This document shows positions 18,934 through 28,000 of a stretch of DNA of 64,000 nt, piece by piece. Position 1 is the first letter of the stretch; each line of letters begins with the position of its first letter. The translations under genes were made by a program, and so were the position numbers. This DNA comes from Paenibacillus sp. FSL H8-0048 (GTDB lineage: Bacteria; Bacillota; Bacilli; Paenibacillales; Paenibacillaceae), in the NCBI RefSeq assembly GCF_038002825.1, contig NZ_JBBODF010000001.1:2790001-2854000 (forward strand), given 5' to 3'. The notes below the pieces were generated by a model that made no database searches, was not told where the DNA came from, and saw nothing but the letters and a program-made list of their open reading frames with translations.

Positions 18934-19120
18934 TGCAACATTCCGCCCCTGAATTCAGCCATAAACCGGAAATGTTGCACAAAAAGCAACATCTGTCCTC
19001 CTTCCGGCGGCCAAACGGGGAAATTCCTGCATTTTGTGCAACAATCCGCTCTGCCCCCCTTATCCGAGAGTCAAAATTGCAAAATGTGCAACATTTTCAT
19101 CATCTCAGCATTGCAACATT
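18934..19120. repeat. Five TGCAACA-type palindromic repeats in the AraC/DUF5107 divergent gap
   Basis: The 581-nt gap between the divergent starts at 18752 and 19334 holds no convincing gene. It contains repeats with a TTGCA/TGCAA core: TGCAACATTCC at 18934, a palindrome AATGTTGC-N7-GCAACATC at 18971-18993, TGCATTTTGTGCAACA at 19028-19043, TTGCAAAATGTGCAACATT at 19077-19095 and TTGCAACATT at 19111-19120. They could be regulator sites or an intergenic repeat family; similar palindromes lie at 35672-35855. Confidence 0.6.
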
Positions 19121-19333
19121 CTCAGCATCCCAGCACCCAAGCATTTCGCATTCCCTATATTCAGCCTCTACAGCTCCCAAAAAACTCACTTACATTTCTT
19201 TTGGAAGCGGCTATCCCGTTCTAATCCTTCGGATGAATACGCTGGTACCTGCGGGAAGAGATTGGAAAGTTACTTGTTGGACCAGAATGTCTAACGTTTG
19301 GTTTATATACGATCTGTCAGGAGGGGAAGCGGC

Positions 19334-20230
19334 ATGAATGATGACCATATCCGCAAGCCGGAAGGGTTTATCGAGGAGAAGCTGTATGTGCTGCCGGAAT
19401 ATTGGATGAAGGAATTGGAGCAGGAGGAGCTGACCGCGTCCTTGTTCATTACAGACATTGGTTACTTTCCAAATGCACGTTATCATTTCAGGGAACGCCT
19501 GGAAGGCAGCCCGTCGCATATCTTGATCTTGTGTGAAGCGGGGGAGGGCTGGCTGGAGCTGAACCACGGGGAGCAGATGCACATGCAGCCGGGGGATATG
19601 GTCATTATTCCTCCAGGCACCCCGCACCGGTACGGGGCTATGCAGGAGAAGCCATGGAGCATTTACTGGTTCCATTTCAAAGGAAGCCATGCCGACCGGC
19701 TGGTGAAGCTGTTCGGATTGTCCGGTGCCCCCCTCGCCCTAGCCCCAAGCGGCAAAGCCCGGCTCATCGACTGGTTTGTCCCTGCCTACGAGCTGCTGGC
19801 TGAGCGGACCTACGCTCTGGCTACCCATGTGCATATCGCCCAGACAGTTAGGCAGCTGCTCTCCGGGATAGGCCTGAGTACCGGGAAATCAGCTCAGGAG
19901 AAGAAGCGGGAGACGTATCTGGAACAGGCGATCCAGTATATGAACGGACGGCTGGGCAGCACCCTCACCCTGCCTGAACTGGCTAAGCATGCCGGCCTAT
20001 CGAAGCAGCACCTAATCTATATTTTCAACGCCGGGACCGGGGTCTCCCCGATCGAGTATTTCCTGCGGCTCAAAATCCAGCGCGCTGGCCAGTTGCTCGA
20101 TCTTACCGAACTCAGCATCAAGGAGGTCGGCTCTGCCGTAGGGATCAACGACCCTTATTACTTCTCCCGGCTGTTCAAGCGAATCTCCGGCTTCTCTCCC
20201 TCCAGCTACCGCCGGATTCCGAAGGGCTGA
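19334..20230 (+). CDS. AraC-family transcriptional regulator with cupin sensor domain
   Basis: A 298-residue regulator. The N-terminal AraC ligand domain (about 30-120) is a cupin with ILILCEAGEGWLELN and PGDMVIIPPGTPHRYGA. The C-terminal double helix-turn-helix (about 200-295) includes LTLPELAKHAGLSKQHLIYI and IKEVGSAVGINDPYYFSRLF. The ATG at 19334 follows CAGGAGGGG; a longer frame to 19298 has no such site. It is divergent from the mutarotase-like/GH2/GH-A operon and probably activates it in response to a sugar. Confidence 0.9.
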   Translation: MNDDHIRKPEGFIEEKLYVLPEYWMKELEQEELTASLFITDIGYFPNARYHFRERLEGSPSHILILCEAGEGWLELNHGEQMHMQPGDMVIIPPGTPHRYGAMQEKPWSIYWFHFKGSHADRLVKLFGLSGAPLALAPSGKARLIDWFVPAYELLAERTYALATHVHIAQTVRQLLSGIGLSTGKSAQEKKRETYLEQAIQYMNGRLGSTLTLPELAKHAGLSKQHLIYIFNAGTGVSPIEYFLRLKIQRAGQLLDLTELSIKEVGSAVGINDPYYFSRLFKRISGFSPSSYRRIPKG

Positions 20231-20290
20231 GGCCGTGCGGGATGCACAACTGAGGTCCACATCCTGTAAGCACTACTATAGAAGCCTTTG

Positions 20291-20956
20291 TCACTTCCGG
20301 AAAAGAGTGAATCCGCTCCGCCCCCGCTTCCGCCGCCTCCAGAACCGGTAGCCCCTGCGGACCGTCTCCAAAATCAGACGGGGAACCGGAAATACCCGGC
20401 GGGAAGCCACCGGCTGGTACAACCGGTAATACAGCCGCTTGTAATCCTCCCACATGCTGCAATCGTCATCCTTCAGGAAGTCCGATACATCTACAATCAG
20501 TCCCCGGCCGTCCCGGAGCATCACATTCTTGGCGTGGATATCATGCGGGCGCAGCCCCCTGGACCTCGCATACTGAAGCGCGTTGTCAATGTCTTCAATA
20601 GCCTGTCCGGTAATGAGTATGCCGCGTTTCATGGCATCGTAGAAGGTAACTCCGCCCAGCCTTTTGAGGACCAGGAAATCGGCTCCGGCATAATAGCATT
20701 CCGAGAAGGCCGGATGCTGCCCAAGGCAGCGGTACACCTCTGCTTCTTCCTCCATGCCCGGCCTGCCCGGCGCGTAGATCTTCACTGCGTATGCTTCCGC
20801 CTCCTGACGGCAGAAGACAGCCGCATAATTTCCGGTTCCGAGTACCCTCCAGAGCTTCGGTACACGACTGACCTTCACCGGCTCCAGCGGATTCACGCTC
20901 TCTATTTTAACCTGACCCAGCAGCTCGCCCGTGATCTGCTCCAGCAGCTTGTCCAT
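20291..20956 (-). CDS. Small serine/threonine protein kinase-like protein
   Basis: A 221-residue compact kinase fold. A glycine loop GTGNYAAVF (about 40-48), lysine K59 in YAVKIY, a catalytic loop RPHDIHAKNVML (D139, N144) and a metal-binding segment DVSDF (about 156-160) in place of DFG are visible. It resembles the short RIO/YrzF-like kinases of Firmicutes. The C-terminus is very basic (RFWRRRKRGR). No membrane helix is seen. ATG 20956 is preceded by GGGGTGAG; the longer frame to 21064 lacks a ribosome site. Substrate unknown. It is convergent with the AraC gene and downstream of a Gfo/Idh/MocA gene, from which a hairpin separates it. Confidence 0.7.
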   Translation of the reverse strand: MDKLLEQITGELLGQVKIESVNPLEPVKVSRVPKLWRVLGTGNYAAVFCRQEAEAYAVKIYAPGRPGMEEEAEVYRCLGQHPAFSECYYAGADFLVLKRLGGVTFYDAMKRGILITGQAIEDIDNALQYARSRGLRPHDIHAKNVMLRDGRGLIVDVSDFLKDDDCSMWEDYKRLYYRLYQPVASRRVFPVPRLILETVRRGYRFWRRRKRGRSGFTLFRK

Positions 20957-21050
20957 CCTTCTCACCCCGCAGCTTAAGTTCAGTAATGACTCTTTCCACC
21001 CAGTGTACGCTATTCCCGGGCGATCAGCCAATCTTGCCGGTAAGCATGGC

Positions 21051-21081
21051 GAAGAACCGGACAACAGCCCTCCGGTTCTTC
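21051..21081 (-). terminator. Hairpin downstream of the Gfo/Idh/MocA gene
   Basis: GAAGAACCGG (21051-21060) pairs with CCGGTTCTTC (21072-21081) around an 11-nt loop. It lies just after the leftward stop at 21100. There is no T run on either side, so efficient termination is uncertain. Confidence 0.45.
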
Positions 21082-21099
21082 GTATACCGCCCCTTAGAG

Positions 21100-22137
21100 C
21101 TATGCCAAATGAACGACCTCATGCTCCTCCGCACTCCGGTAGGTCCCGAATACAAGCTCCAGCGTCTTCAGATTATCTTCGCCGCTCGTCTGGAATTCCT
21201 CACCCGTGTTCAGGCATTCAATGAAATGCGACTGCAGGCTGTAATGACTCTCTTCAAAATCAAGGCCGTTCTTCTCCGACACGACCGTCTCGGCTCCGCT
21301 GTTATCGATCAGGCTGAGGGTGCCGCTGCTGTACAGCTTAATCGTTGCCTGATCGCCTTCAATAATCAGCTGTTCCTTATGATCCGGCAGCACAGGCAGC
21401 GTGAGCCTGCCCGGCAGATTCTGCCGGGTGGCCCAGCTCATATCCATCAGGCCCATATAATCCTCATAGCCGAGGGTAATCAGCCCGGCGTCCTCCCCGG
21501 CAATATACGGGCTGACCTTCCGGGTCTCCGCATACAGCCGCTTCGGCTCCCCGAACAGGAAGCGCCACGTATCATACCAGTGAACCCCCATCTCATAGAA
21601 CAGCAGCCTCGGCATCTCCCGGAAGAACGGCTGCGGAAGCTCATTCTCCAGGGCAAAACGCGGTGAATAATAATCCGTATGAATATAGCGGATCGTCTGG
21701 AGCTGTCCTGCCTCGCCCTCATCCAGCAGCTTGCGGATCGCCTGAATCGGCTGCAGCCAGCGCCAGTTCTCTGTGACCATCAGCCGGACGCCCGCAGCAC
21801 GGGCCGTTTCCACCATCCCGCGTGCTTCCTCCATAGAACGGGCAAACGGCTTTTGGCACAGGATATGCTTCCCGGCCCATGCAGCTAGTCTGACCAGCTC
21901 AGGATGGGTATCCGGTGCGGTAATAATATCTACGATATCGATGTCAGTAGAAGATAGCATCTCCTCCAGCGTAGAGTACAGCATGTCCCGGGGAATCCCG
22001 TATGCCTCGGCCTTACTGTGCAGCTTGTCCGAATCCAGGTCGCACAGGCCTTGAATCTGAACGCCGGGGATACGCTGCCATGCCTGCAAATGCTTGTCTG
22101 ACCAATACCCGGCCCCCACTATACCAATCTTCCACAT
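21100..22137 (-). CDS. Gfo/Idh/MocA family NAD(P)-dependent oxidoreductase
   Basis: A 345-residue sugar or inositol dehydrogenase-like protein. The Rossmann fold begins KIGIVGAGYWSDKHLQAW, and the Gfo/Idh motif KPFARSMEEA (the EKP-like position reads QKPF) follows near residue 95. The C-terminal alpha/beta domain includes EMGVHWYDTWRF, with a His at the usual catalytic position. ATG 22137 has TTGGAGG 9 nt upstream and lies just after the stop of the preceding glycosidase gene, so the two are probably co-transcribed. It likely oxidises a sugar or derivative released by that enzyme. Confidence 0.88.
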   Translation of the reverse strand: MWKIGIVGAGYWSDKHLQAWQRIPGVQIQGLCDLDSDKLHSKAEAYGIPRDMLYSTLEEMLSSTDIDIVDIITAPDTHPELVRLAAWAGKHILCQKPFARSMEEARGMVETARAAGVRLMVTENWRWLQPIQAIRKLLDEGEAGQLQTIRYIHTDYYSPRFALENELPQPFFREMPRLLFYEMGVHWYDTWRFLFGEPKRLYAETRKVSPYIAGEDAGLITLGYEDYMGLMDMSWATRQNLPGRLTLPVLPDHKEQLIIEGDQATIKLYSSGTLSLIDNSGAETVVSEKNGLDFEESHYSLQSHFIECLNTGEEFQTSGEDNLKTLELVFGTYRSAEEHEVVHLA

Positions 22138-22138
22138 C

Positions 22139-23671
22139 CTATTTAGCCTCCAAGTCATGCTCATCGTGCAGGCGCGTCATTCTCACCGCCATATATGTCC
22201 GTCCCGGCAGATCGACCCTGAAGGTTCCCTGATAGCTGCCCGCAAGCACCTCCACCGTCATGTTCCAGGTATCCAGCAGCTCCACCTTGTAGCGGATCTC
22301 CGGGTTCATCGTGAACTGGCGGAAGCCCGGCCGGTTGAACCCGAAATAATACAGATAATATTCGTCCTCCACCCCGGCTCTGGGCAGATCCCAATCTGAA
22401 GGCAAGGGGTTCAGCCCCTCTGAAGGCCCTTCCTCCAGCACACGCCGCAGAAAAGCAATCCGCTCAGGACTCGTGCCATACAGCCGGCCGCCCTTGGCCC
22501 ACCAGAGCTTATCCTCCGGGTGCAGGTAGGTTTCCCCATGCCCGACATATCCACCACGGACCGCTCCTTCCCAGAAGCGCCGGACCATCTCTTCCCCGGT
22601 AATATTTCCCCAGCCATGCTCGATATTGCCCTCGTAGACACATTCATCGATCACGACAGGCTTATTCCAGCGCTGTCTCCATTCGTCTGTATTCTCGGAA
22701 GTCTTGTACACATCCACACGCTGAATACTGCAATGCGTAACCCAGGGCTGGTTAAAATCATAGAAGGCAATCCCGTTGTGGTTAGAGATCAGGTGCCCGT
22801 AAGGATCATACGACGTTACAATATGCGCGTACCTCTCCCAGTCGGCCAGCAGCTTATTGCTCATGAAATCATATTCATTGGCCAGCGACCACCAGATATG
22901 GCGGTAAGCCGAGAGTCTGGCTACAAGGTACCGGAGATAGCGGTCATCCGCCTCTTTGCCCATATCTGCGAAGCCCCAGCGGTCATACGGGTGGAACAGA
23001 ATCAGGTCGGCCTCAACGCCCAGCTCCCCAAGGTCTGCAATCCGCTCCTCCAGATGCCGGAAGAACGCCGGGTTGAACCGGCTGTAATCCCACCCTGCCT
23101 GGACCGAGCCTTCATAAGGATAATACTCCGGTTCATTCTCGTTATAGGAGTAAGATTTCGGGAACACGCACATTCTTATTTTGTTAAAAGAAGACGCTTT
23201 CAGCGTATCCAGTGTCTGGCGCTCCATCTCCTCGCCCTGATGCGTCCACGCATAGCAGGTAGTACCAATAGGCAGATAGCGCGTTCCGTCCTCATAGGCA
23301 AAATGAAAGGTATTCTTCACCCGGACCGGGCCGTGATTCCCCCCTGCCGCAGCCGTGCATTCCAGTTCTCCCTCAACTCCATGCAGAGCAGGCGCATTAC
23401 TGCTGGTCCGGAACGTCCACTTCCCCTGATGCTCCGGCATGAAGCGGATGCGGTACACCCCGTCTCCATCATAGAAGCCCAGAACCAGAACCGAACGGTC
23501 TCCCATCGAGAATTCCGCCTGCAGCGCTACCTCCGCAAACGGATTCCCCCCTGCTGGGCCTCCTTGCAGTTCAATTTCACATACACCCCACTGTGAAGTC
23601 TGGTCCGGCACCGATACGGAAATCCTTCCCTGGAATGCTTCAGCCTGCCCTGCTTCCTTCGGATTAGCCAT
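22139..23671 (-). CDS. DUF5060-type glycoside hydrolase (TIM barrel)
   Basis: A 510-residue protein with an N-terminal beta-sandwich (about 10-110) ending in the DUF5060-like segment YRIRFMPEHQGKWTFRT. A TIM barrel follows (about 120-430) with acid/base candidate E266 in WWSLANEYDF and nucleophile candidate E343 in VVIDECVYEG. A beta-rich C-terminal part has YYLYYFGFNRPGF. No signal peptide is seen. It is divergent from a LacI regulator and directly followed by an oxidoreductase gene, so it is probably part of a LacI-controlled glycoside pathway. Substrate unknown. Confidence 0.82.
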   Translation of the reverse strand: MANPKEAGQAEAFQGRISVSVPDQTSQWGVCEIELQGGPAGGNPFAEVALQAEFSMGDRSVLVLGFYDGDGVYRIRFMPEHQGKWTFRTSSNAPALHGVEGELECTAAAGGNHGPVRVKNTFHFAYEDGTRYLPIGTTCYAWTHQGEEMERQTLDTLKASSFNKIRMCVFPKSYSYNENEPEYYPYEGSVQAGWDYSRFNPAFFRHLEERIADLGELGVEADLILFHPYDRWGFADMGKEADDRYLRYLVARLSAYRHIWWSLANEYDFMSNKLLADWERYAHIVTSYDPYGHLISNHNGIAFYDFNQPWVTHCSIQRVDVYKTSENTDEWRQRWNKPVVIDECVYEGNIEHGWGNITGEEMVRRFWEGAVRGGYVGHGETYLHPEDKLWWAKGGRLYGTSPERIAFLRRVLEEGPSEGLNPLPSDWDLPRAGVEDEYYLYYFGFNRPGFRQFTMNPEIRYKVELLDTWNMTVEVLAGSYQGTFRVDLPGRTYMAVRMTRLHDEHDLEAK

Positions 23672-23723
23672 AAGTCCTGCTCCCTTCTGTATGAATCCTC
23701 AGCTATACAATTAGCAACATTGA

Positions 23724-23896
23724 ACTAAACAATAACTAAACAAAATTAGATCATTTAACTCTAAATCTATTATAAGGCAATCCTACATCACCTTATAATT
23801 ATCGTCAATAACATTATCTTAAACTAAACATTGCTAAACAATAAGACTCAAAACCAGCTTCATTGCTAAAATTAGTACCTTCCCTTACACTAAACA
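23724..23896. promoter_or_regulatory. Phased ACTAAACA repeats in the glycosidase/LacI divergent gap
   Basis: The AT-rich gap between 23671 and 23932 has five near-identical octamers: ACTAAACA at 23724 and 23735 (11 nt apart), ACTAAACA at 23823, GCTAAACA at 23833 (10 nt apart) and ACTAAACA at 23889. Pairs one helical turn apart on the same face suggest cooperative regulator binding. The half-sites are direct, unlike a classic LacI palindrome. Confidence 0.55.
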
Positions 23897-23931
23897 TACT
23901 TAAGCTAAGATGTGAAATGGAGGTCTTGTCA

Positions 23932-24975
23932 TTGAATATGGAAGAGCTTGCCCGGCTGGCCGGGGTCTCCAAAGGGGCTGTCTCGCTGGCGCTGAACGGG
24001 AAGCCGGGGGTCGGTCCGGAGACACGCGGGCGAATCCTGCGCCTGGCGGAGACCTATGGATATACCGGCAGGGGAAGAGCGGCCGCCGCTGAAGCGAACC
24101 CCACCACCCTGCGGTTCCTGGTGTTCACCAATGCCGGACTCGTTCATGAAGAGTATTATCAGCAGCCCTTCTTCCGGGAGCTGATTCATCATATCGAGGA
24201 ACGCTGCCGGATGGGGGGCTACAGTCTGATGTTCTCCGCGATTGAAGAGAAGCACTATGAGCAGGGCATTCAATCGGTGATGGAGGAGCCCACCAGCGGC
24301 GTGATTCTGCTCGGGACCAGCCTGGATGCGGCCAGAATAGCCGATATCGCGGACAAGCTGCCCGGCCTGATTGTGCTGGACACCTGCTTCGATGCGCTGC
24401 CTGTGCATTTTGTCGAGATCAATAATTATATGGGGGCTTATCAGGCGGGCACCTATCTGGCCGGCCACGGACACCGGAGGATCGGCTATATTGCATCCGA
24501 GGAGCGGATTCATAACTTCGGGGAACGGCAGCGCGGGTTCATGGATGCCATGGCGGAGACGCAGGCGGAGATTCCCCGGAGCAGTATGCTGGCGGTGCCG
24601 CCGACCTTATTTTCCTCCCAGGGGCCGCTGCGGGACAAGCTGCAGCAACTGAAGGACAGCGGCCAGCCTTTTCCCACCGCTTTCTTCTGTGAATGTGACT
24701 ATATCGCCATCAGCGCGATCAAGGCACTCGGCGAACTGGGCTTCTCCGTCCCGGAGGATGTATCCGTCATCGGCTTCGATAACATCAATGAATCACAGAT
24801 TGTAACCCCTGAGCTGACCACGGTTCATGTGGAGAAAGAACGGATGGCCGCGTGGGCAGTAGATCTGTTCACCGCTTCTCTTCACCGGCAGCCCGCAGTC
24901 AGCACCAAGGTCAAAGTCGACACCCTTTTTATCGAGAGAGCTTCCTGCCGGCGGCTCGAACCCTCTGCGGATTAA
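23932..24975 (+). CDS. LacI-family transcriptional regulator
   Basis: A 347-residue repressor type. The N-terminal helix-turn-helix reads MEELARLAGVSKGAVSLALN, followed by a hinge and a periplasmic-binding-like sensor domain (about 60-345) with SGVILLGT, GHGHRRIGYIA and ISVIGFDNI-like DVSVIGFDNINES. I chose TTG 23932 because GGAGG lies 8 nt upstream; an ATG two codons later is 14 nt away and the ATG at 23863 lacks a ribosome site. It is divergent from the DUF5060 glycosidase/oxidoreductase pair, its likely target. Confidence 0.9.
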   Translation: MNMEELARLAGVSKGAVSLALNGKPGVGPETRGRILRLAETYGYTGRGRAAAAEANPTTLRFLVFTNAGLVHEEYYQQPFFRELIHHIEERCRMGGYSLMFSAIEEKHYEQGIQSVMEEPTSGVILLGTSLDAARIADIADKLPGLIVLDTCFDALPVHFVEINNYMGAYQAGTYLAGHGHRRIGYIASEERIHNFGERQRGFMDAMAETQAEIPRSSMLAVPPTLFSSQGPLRDKLQQLKDSGQPFPTAFFCECDYIAISAIKALGELGFSVPEDVSVIGFDNINESQIVTPELTTVHVEKERMAAWAVDLFTASLHRQPAVSTKVKVDTLFIERASCRRLEPSAD

Positions 24976-25005
24976 TTAAGCTACATTCACAGCGCATTTG
25001 CAAAA

Positions 25006-25059
25006 AAACAGGAGCCCGCCCTAACCGCCTGATCGCGGCTAAGGGGTTGGCTCCTGTTT
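25006..25059. terminator. Bidirectional terminator between lacI-type gene and hybrid kinase
   Basis: AAACAGGAGCC (25006-25016) pairs with GGCTCCTGTTT (25049-25059), with A and T runs outside. A weaker inner pairing lies in the long loop. It sits between two convergent genes. Confidence 0.85.
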
Positions 25060-25091
25060 CTGTCTGCATAGTCCGTCCTATTCGTCCTGCT

Positions 25092-28000
25092 CTATTTGTC
25101 CAGCCAAGCACGCATCATCGATAACAGCTGTCCGCTGTTCACCGGCTTGGTAATATAATCGGAGCAGCCTGCTTCCAGGCACAGCTCCCGGTCCCCCTTC
25201 ATCGCCTTGGCTGTAAGCGCAAGTATCGGGAGGTCCCTCCATTCCGGCTTCTCCCGGATCGCCCGGGTTGTCTCGTAGCCGTCCATTCCCGGCATCATAA
25301 TGTCCATCAGGACAATGCCGATATCCGGCGTCTGCTCCAGCAGCGTGATCGCATCCTGGCCGTTCTCTGCAGGGATCACCTTCATCTGATGGCGCTCCAG
25401 AATAGAGGTTAGCGCAAAGATGTTGCGGATATCATCATCCACTACAAGTACCTTTTTATACTCGATCATCTCATCCGATTGATACAGCTTCACGAGCTTG
25501 TCTCTGGAGAGCGGCGGCAGATTCTCTGCTTTGCGGTGCAAGGCGAGAGTGGATTCATCAATCAGCTGGGCATCCGATTTCACCTCTTTGAGCACCGCCA
25601 TCTTCGCCAGCTCATCCCATTCGGTCTCTTCCTCCGGCGTCAGCTTCCGGTTCATCTGCACCAGGACGGGAATTCTTTTGTTCCTGGCGTTCTTGTACAT
25701 CTCCCGGAGGAAGCGGATCAGATTCATATCCGCCAGGCTGCTGTCCAGCACGATCGCATCGAACGTCTTGCTGTTCAACTGGTTCAAGGCTTTGCGTCCG
25801 GTCTCTACGGCCGTGAGCGTAAGATCCGGGTTGTCCAGCAGCTCGCCTATATGCTTGCGCTCCTGTTCATCCTGGACGGCGACCAGCAGATTGGCCGTGG
25901 TGTGATCCGCGAACTGATTCAGCCGGTCCAGCGCACTCTCCAGCTCCTCATTCGTCACGGGCTTGCGGAAGTAATCGTAAGCCCCCTTCTGCAGCAGCTG
26001 CACCTCGTCTTCATCCACGGTCATTACGCAGACCGGAATATGCCGTACCCCGATATCATGCTTGAGCTGCTGAAGCACCAGCCAGCCGTCCGTATCTCCG
26101 CCAAGATGCAGATCCAGCGTGATGGCCGACGGCTGGTATTTCTGAACCAGCTCCAGGACATCCCAGCCGCTGGTGGCGATAACCGCTTTGATTCCTTTTT
26201 TATGGAGCATCCCCAGAATGATCTCGTTGAACTTCTGGTCATCCTCAACGATCAGGAACACCCGGTCCCCCGGTTCAATCCTATCGCGGTCATCCGCGAA
26301 GGGCTCCTCTTCCGGCTTGACAAGGCTGCTTCTGCGTTTGGCCGGAGTGATATCAATGACCTCAGGAACATGAGCCTTCGGCGGCTCCGGTTCTGTGAAT
26401 TCCGCTTCCGTCGGCAGGTACAGGTTGAATACACTCCCCTTGCCTACTTCGCTATACAAGCTAATCTCTCCGCCGAGCATCTCGGCAATCTCGCGGGAGA
26501 TGGCAAGCCCGAGACCCGTTCCGCCGTATTCCCTGTTCGTACTGCCGTCCGCCTGCTGGAACGCTTCGAAAATAATCTGCTGCTTCTCCGCCGGAATGCC
26601 GATCCCCGTATCACTTACCGAGAAGCAGATTACGGTTGTCGCCCGTTCAAGCGATTCATTATCCGGATGCCACCCCTCCGCTGCTTTGCGGACTTGCAGC
26701 ATAATCTGTCCTTGCTCGGTGAACTTGAAGGCGTTCGACAGCAGGTTCTTCAGGATTTGCAGCAGACGCTTGGAATCCGTAGCGATGCTGGCCGGTACAC
26801 CGGGATCAATCTTGATCCGGTAGTCGAGCTTCTTGGCATCCACCATATGGCGGAAGGTACGGTCCAACCCGTCCGTCAGCTCCGTAAGCGGGACTTCGCT
26901 GAAATCCGGCGTGATCGTGCCGGATTCGATTTTGGACAGATCGAGGATATCATTAATCAGGTTCAGCAGCTCAAGCCCCGAGTCCTGAATCGTCTTCGCG
27001 AACTTCACCTGCAGCTCATGCAGATTCTCATCCGGATTCTCGGCCAGCTGTTCTGCCAGGAGCAGCAAGGAATTCAGCGGCGTGCGCAGCTCATGGGACA
27101 TGTTGGCCAGGAATTCGGATTTATACTTGGAGGTAAGGGCAAGCTGCTCCGCCTTCTCCTCCAGGTAACGCTTGGCCACCTCTACCTCATGGTTCTTGCT
27201 CTCTACCTCTGCCTTCTGCAGCACCAGCAGCTTCGCCTTATCCTCCAGCTCGTCATTCGTGCTCCGCAGCTCCAATTGCTGCTTCTGCAGCTCTTCGGTG
27301 AGCGACTGGGACTGAATCAGCAGCTCCTCCGTACGCTGGTTAGCCTGCATCGTGTTGATCACACTGCCGATAGATTCCGTAAGCTGATCCAGGAAGGCGA
27401 TGTCGATATCGCTGTAAGGCCGGAAGCTCGCCAGCTCCAGAATCGCCAGCACCTGATCCTCGAAGATGATCGGCAGCAGAATGATATTGAGCGGCGTCGC
27501 TTCGCCCAGTGCGGACGAGATCATCACATAATCGCCCGGAACATTGGTCAGCAGAATCCGTTGCTTCTCAATCAGGCACTGGCCGACCAGCCCTTGCCCC
27601 GCACGGAATTCATTCGCCAGATGCTTGCGGTTCTGATAAGCATAGCTGGCGAACAGCTTCAGAACAGCTTCCCCGCCGGAGGGCTCATTAATGTAGAAGA
27701 CGCCATGCTGCATCGATACCAGCGGAGCCAGCTCGGATAGAATCATCCGGCTGACTGCATACAGATCGCGCTGCCCCTGAAGCATCCGCGAGAACTTGGC
27801 CAGATTGGTCTTCAGCCAGTCCTGCTCGGTGTTGATCCGGGTCGTCTCCTTCAGATTACGGATCATCTCGTTGATGTTATCCTTGAGCGTAGCAACCTCC
27901 CCGGAGGCGGATACATCAATTGCCCGTGACAGATCGCCGTTAGTCACTGCTGTAGCCACATTGGTGATGGCCCGCACCTGTGTGGTCAGCGTACTCGCCA

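Noticed and set aside
18933-19337. 134-codon open frame in the AraC divergent gap
   Set aside because: No ribosome site, repeat-derived sequence and no domain.
25479-27740. 753-codon open frame on the plus strand under the hybrid kinase
   Set aside because: Low-complexity Arg/Leu/Gln-rich translation, antisense to well-recognised kinase and receiver domains.
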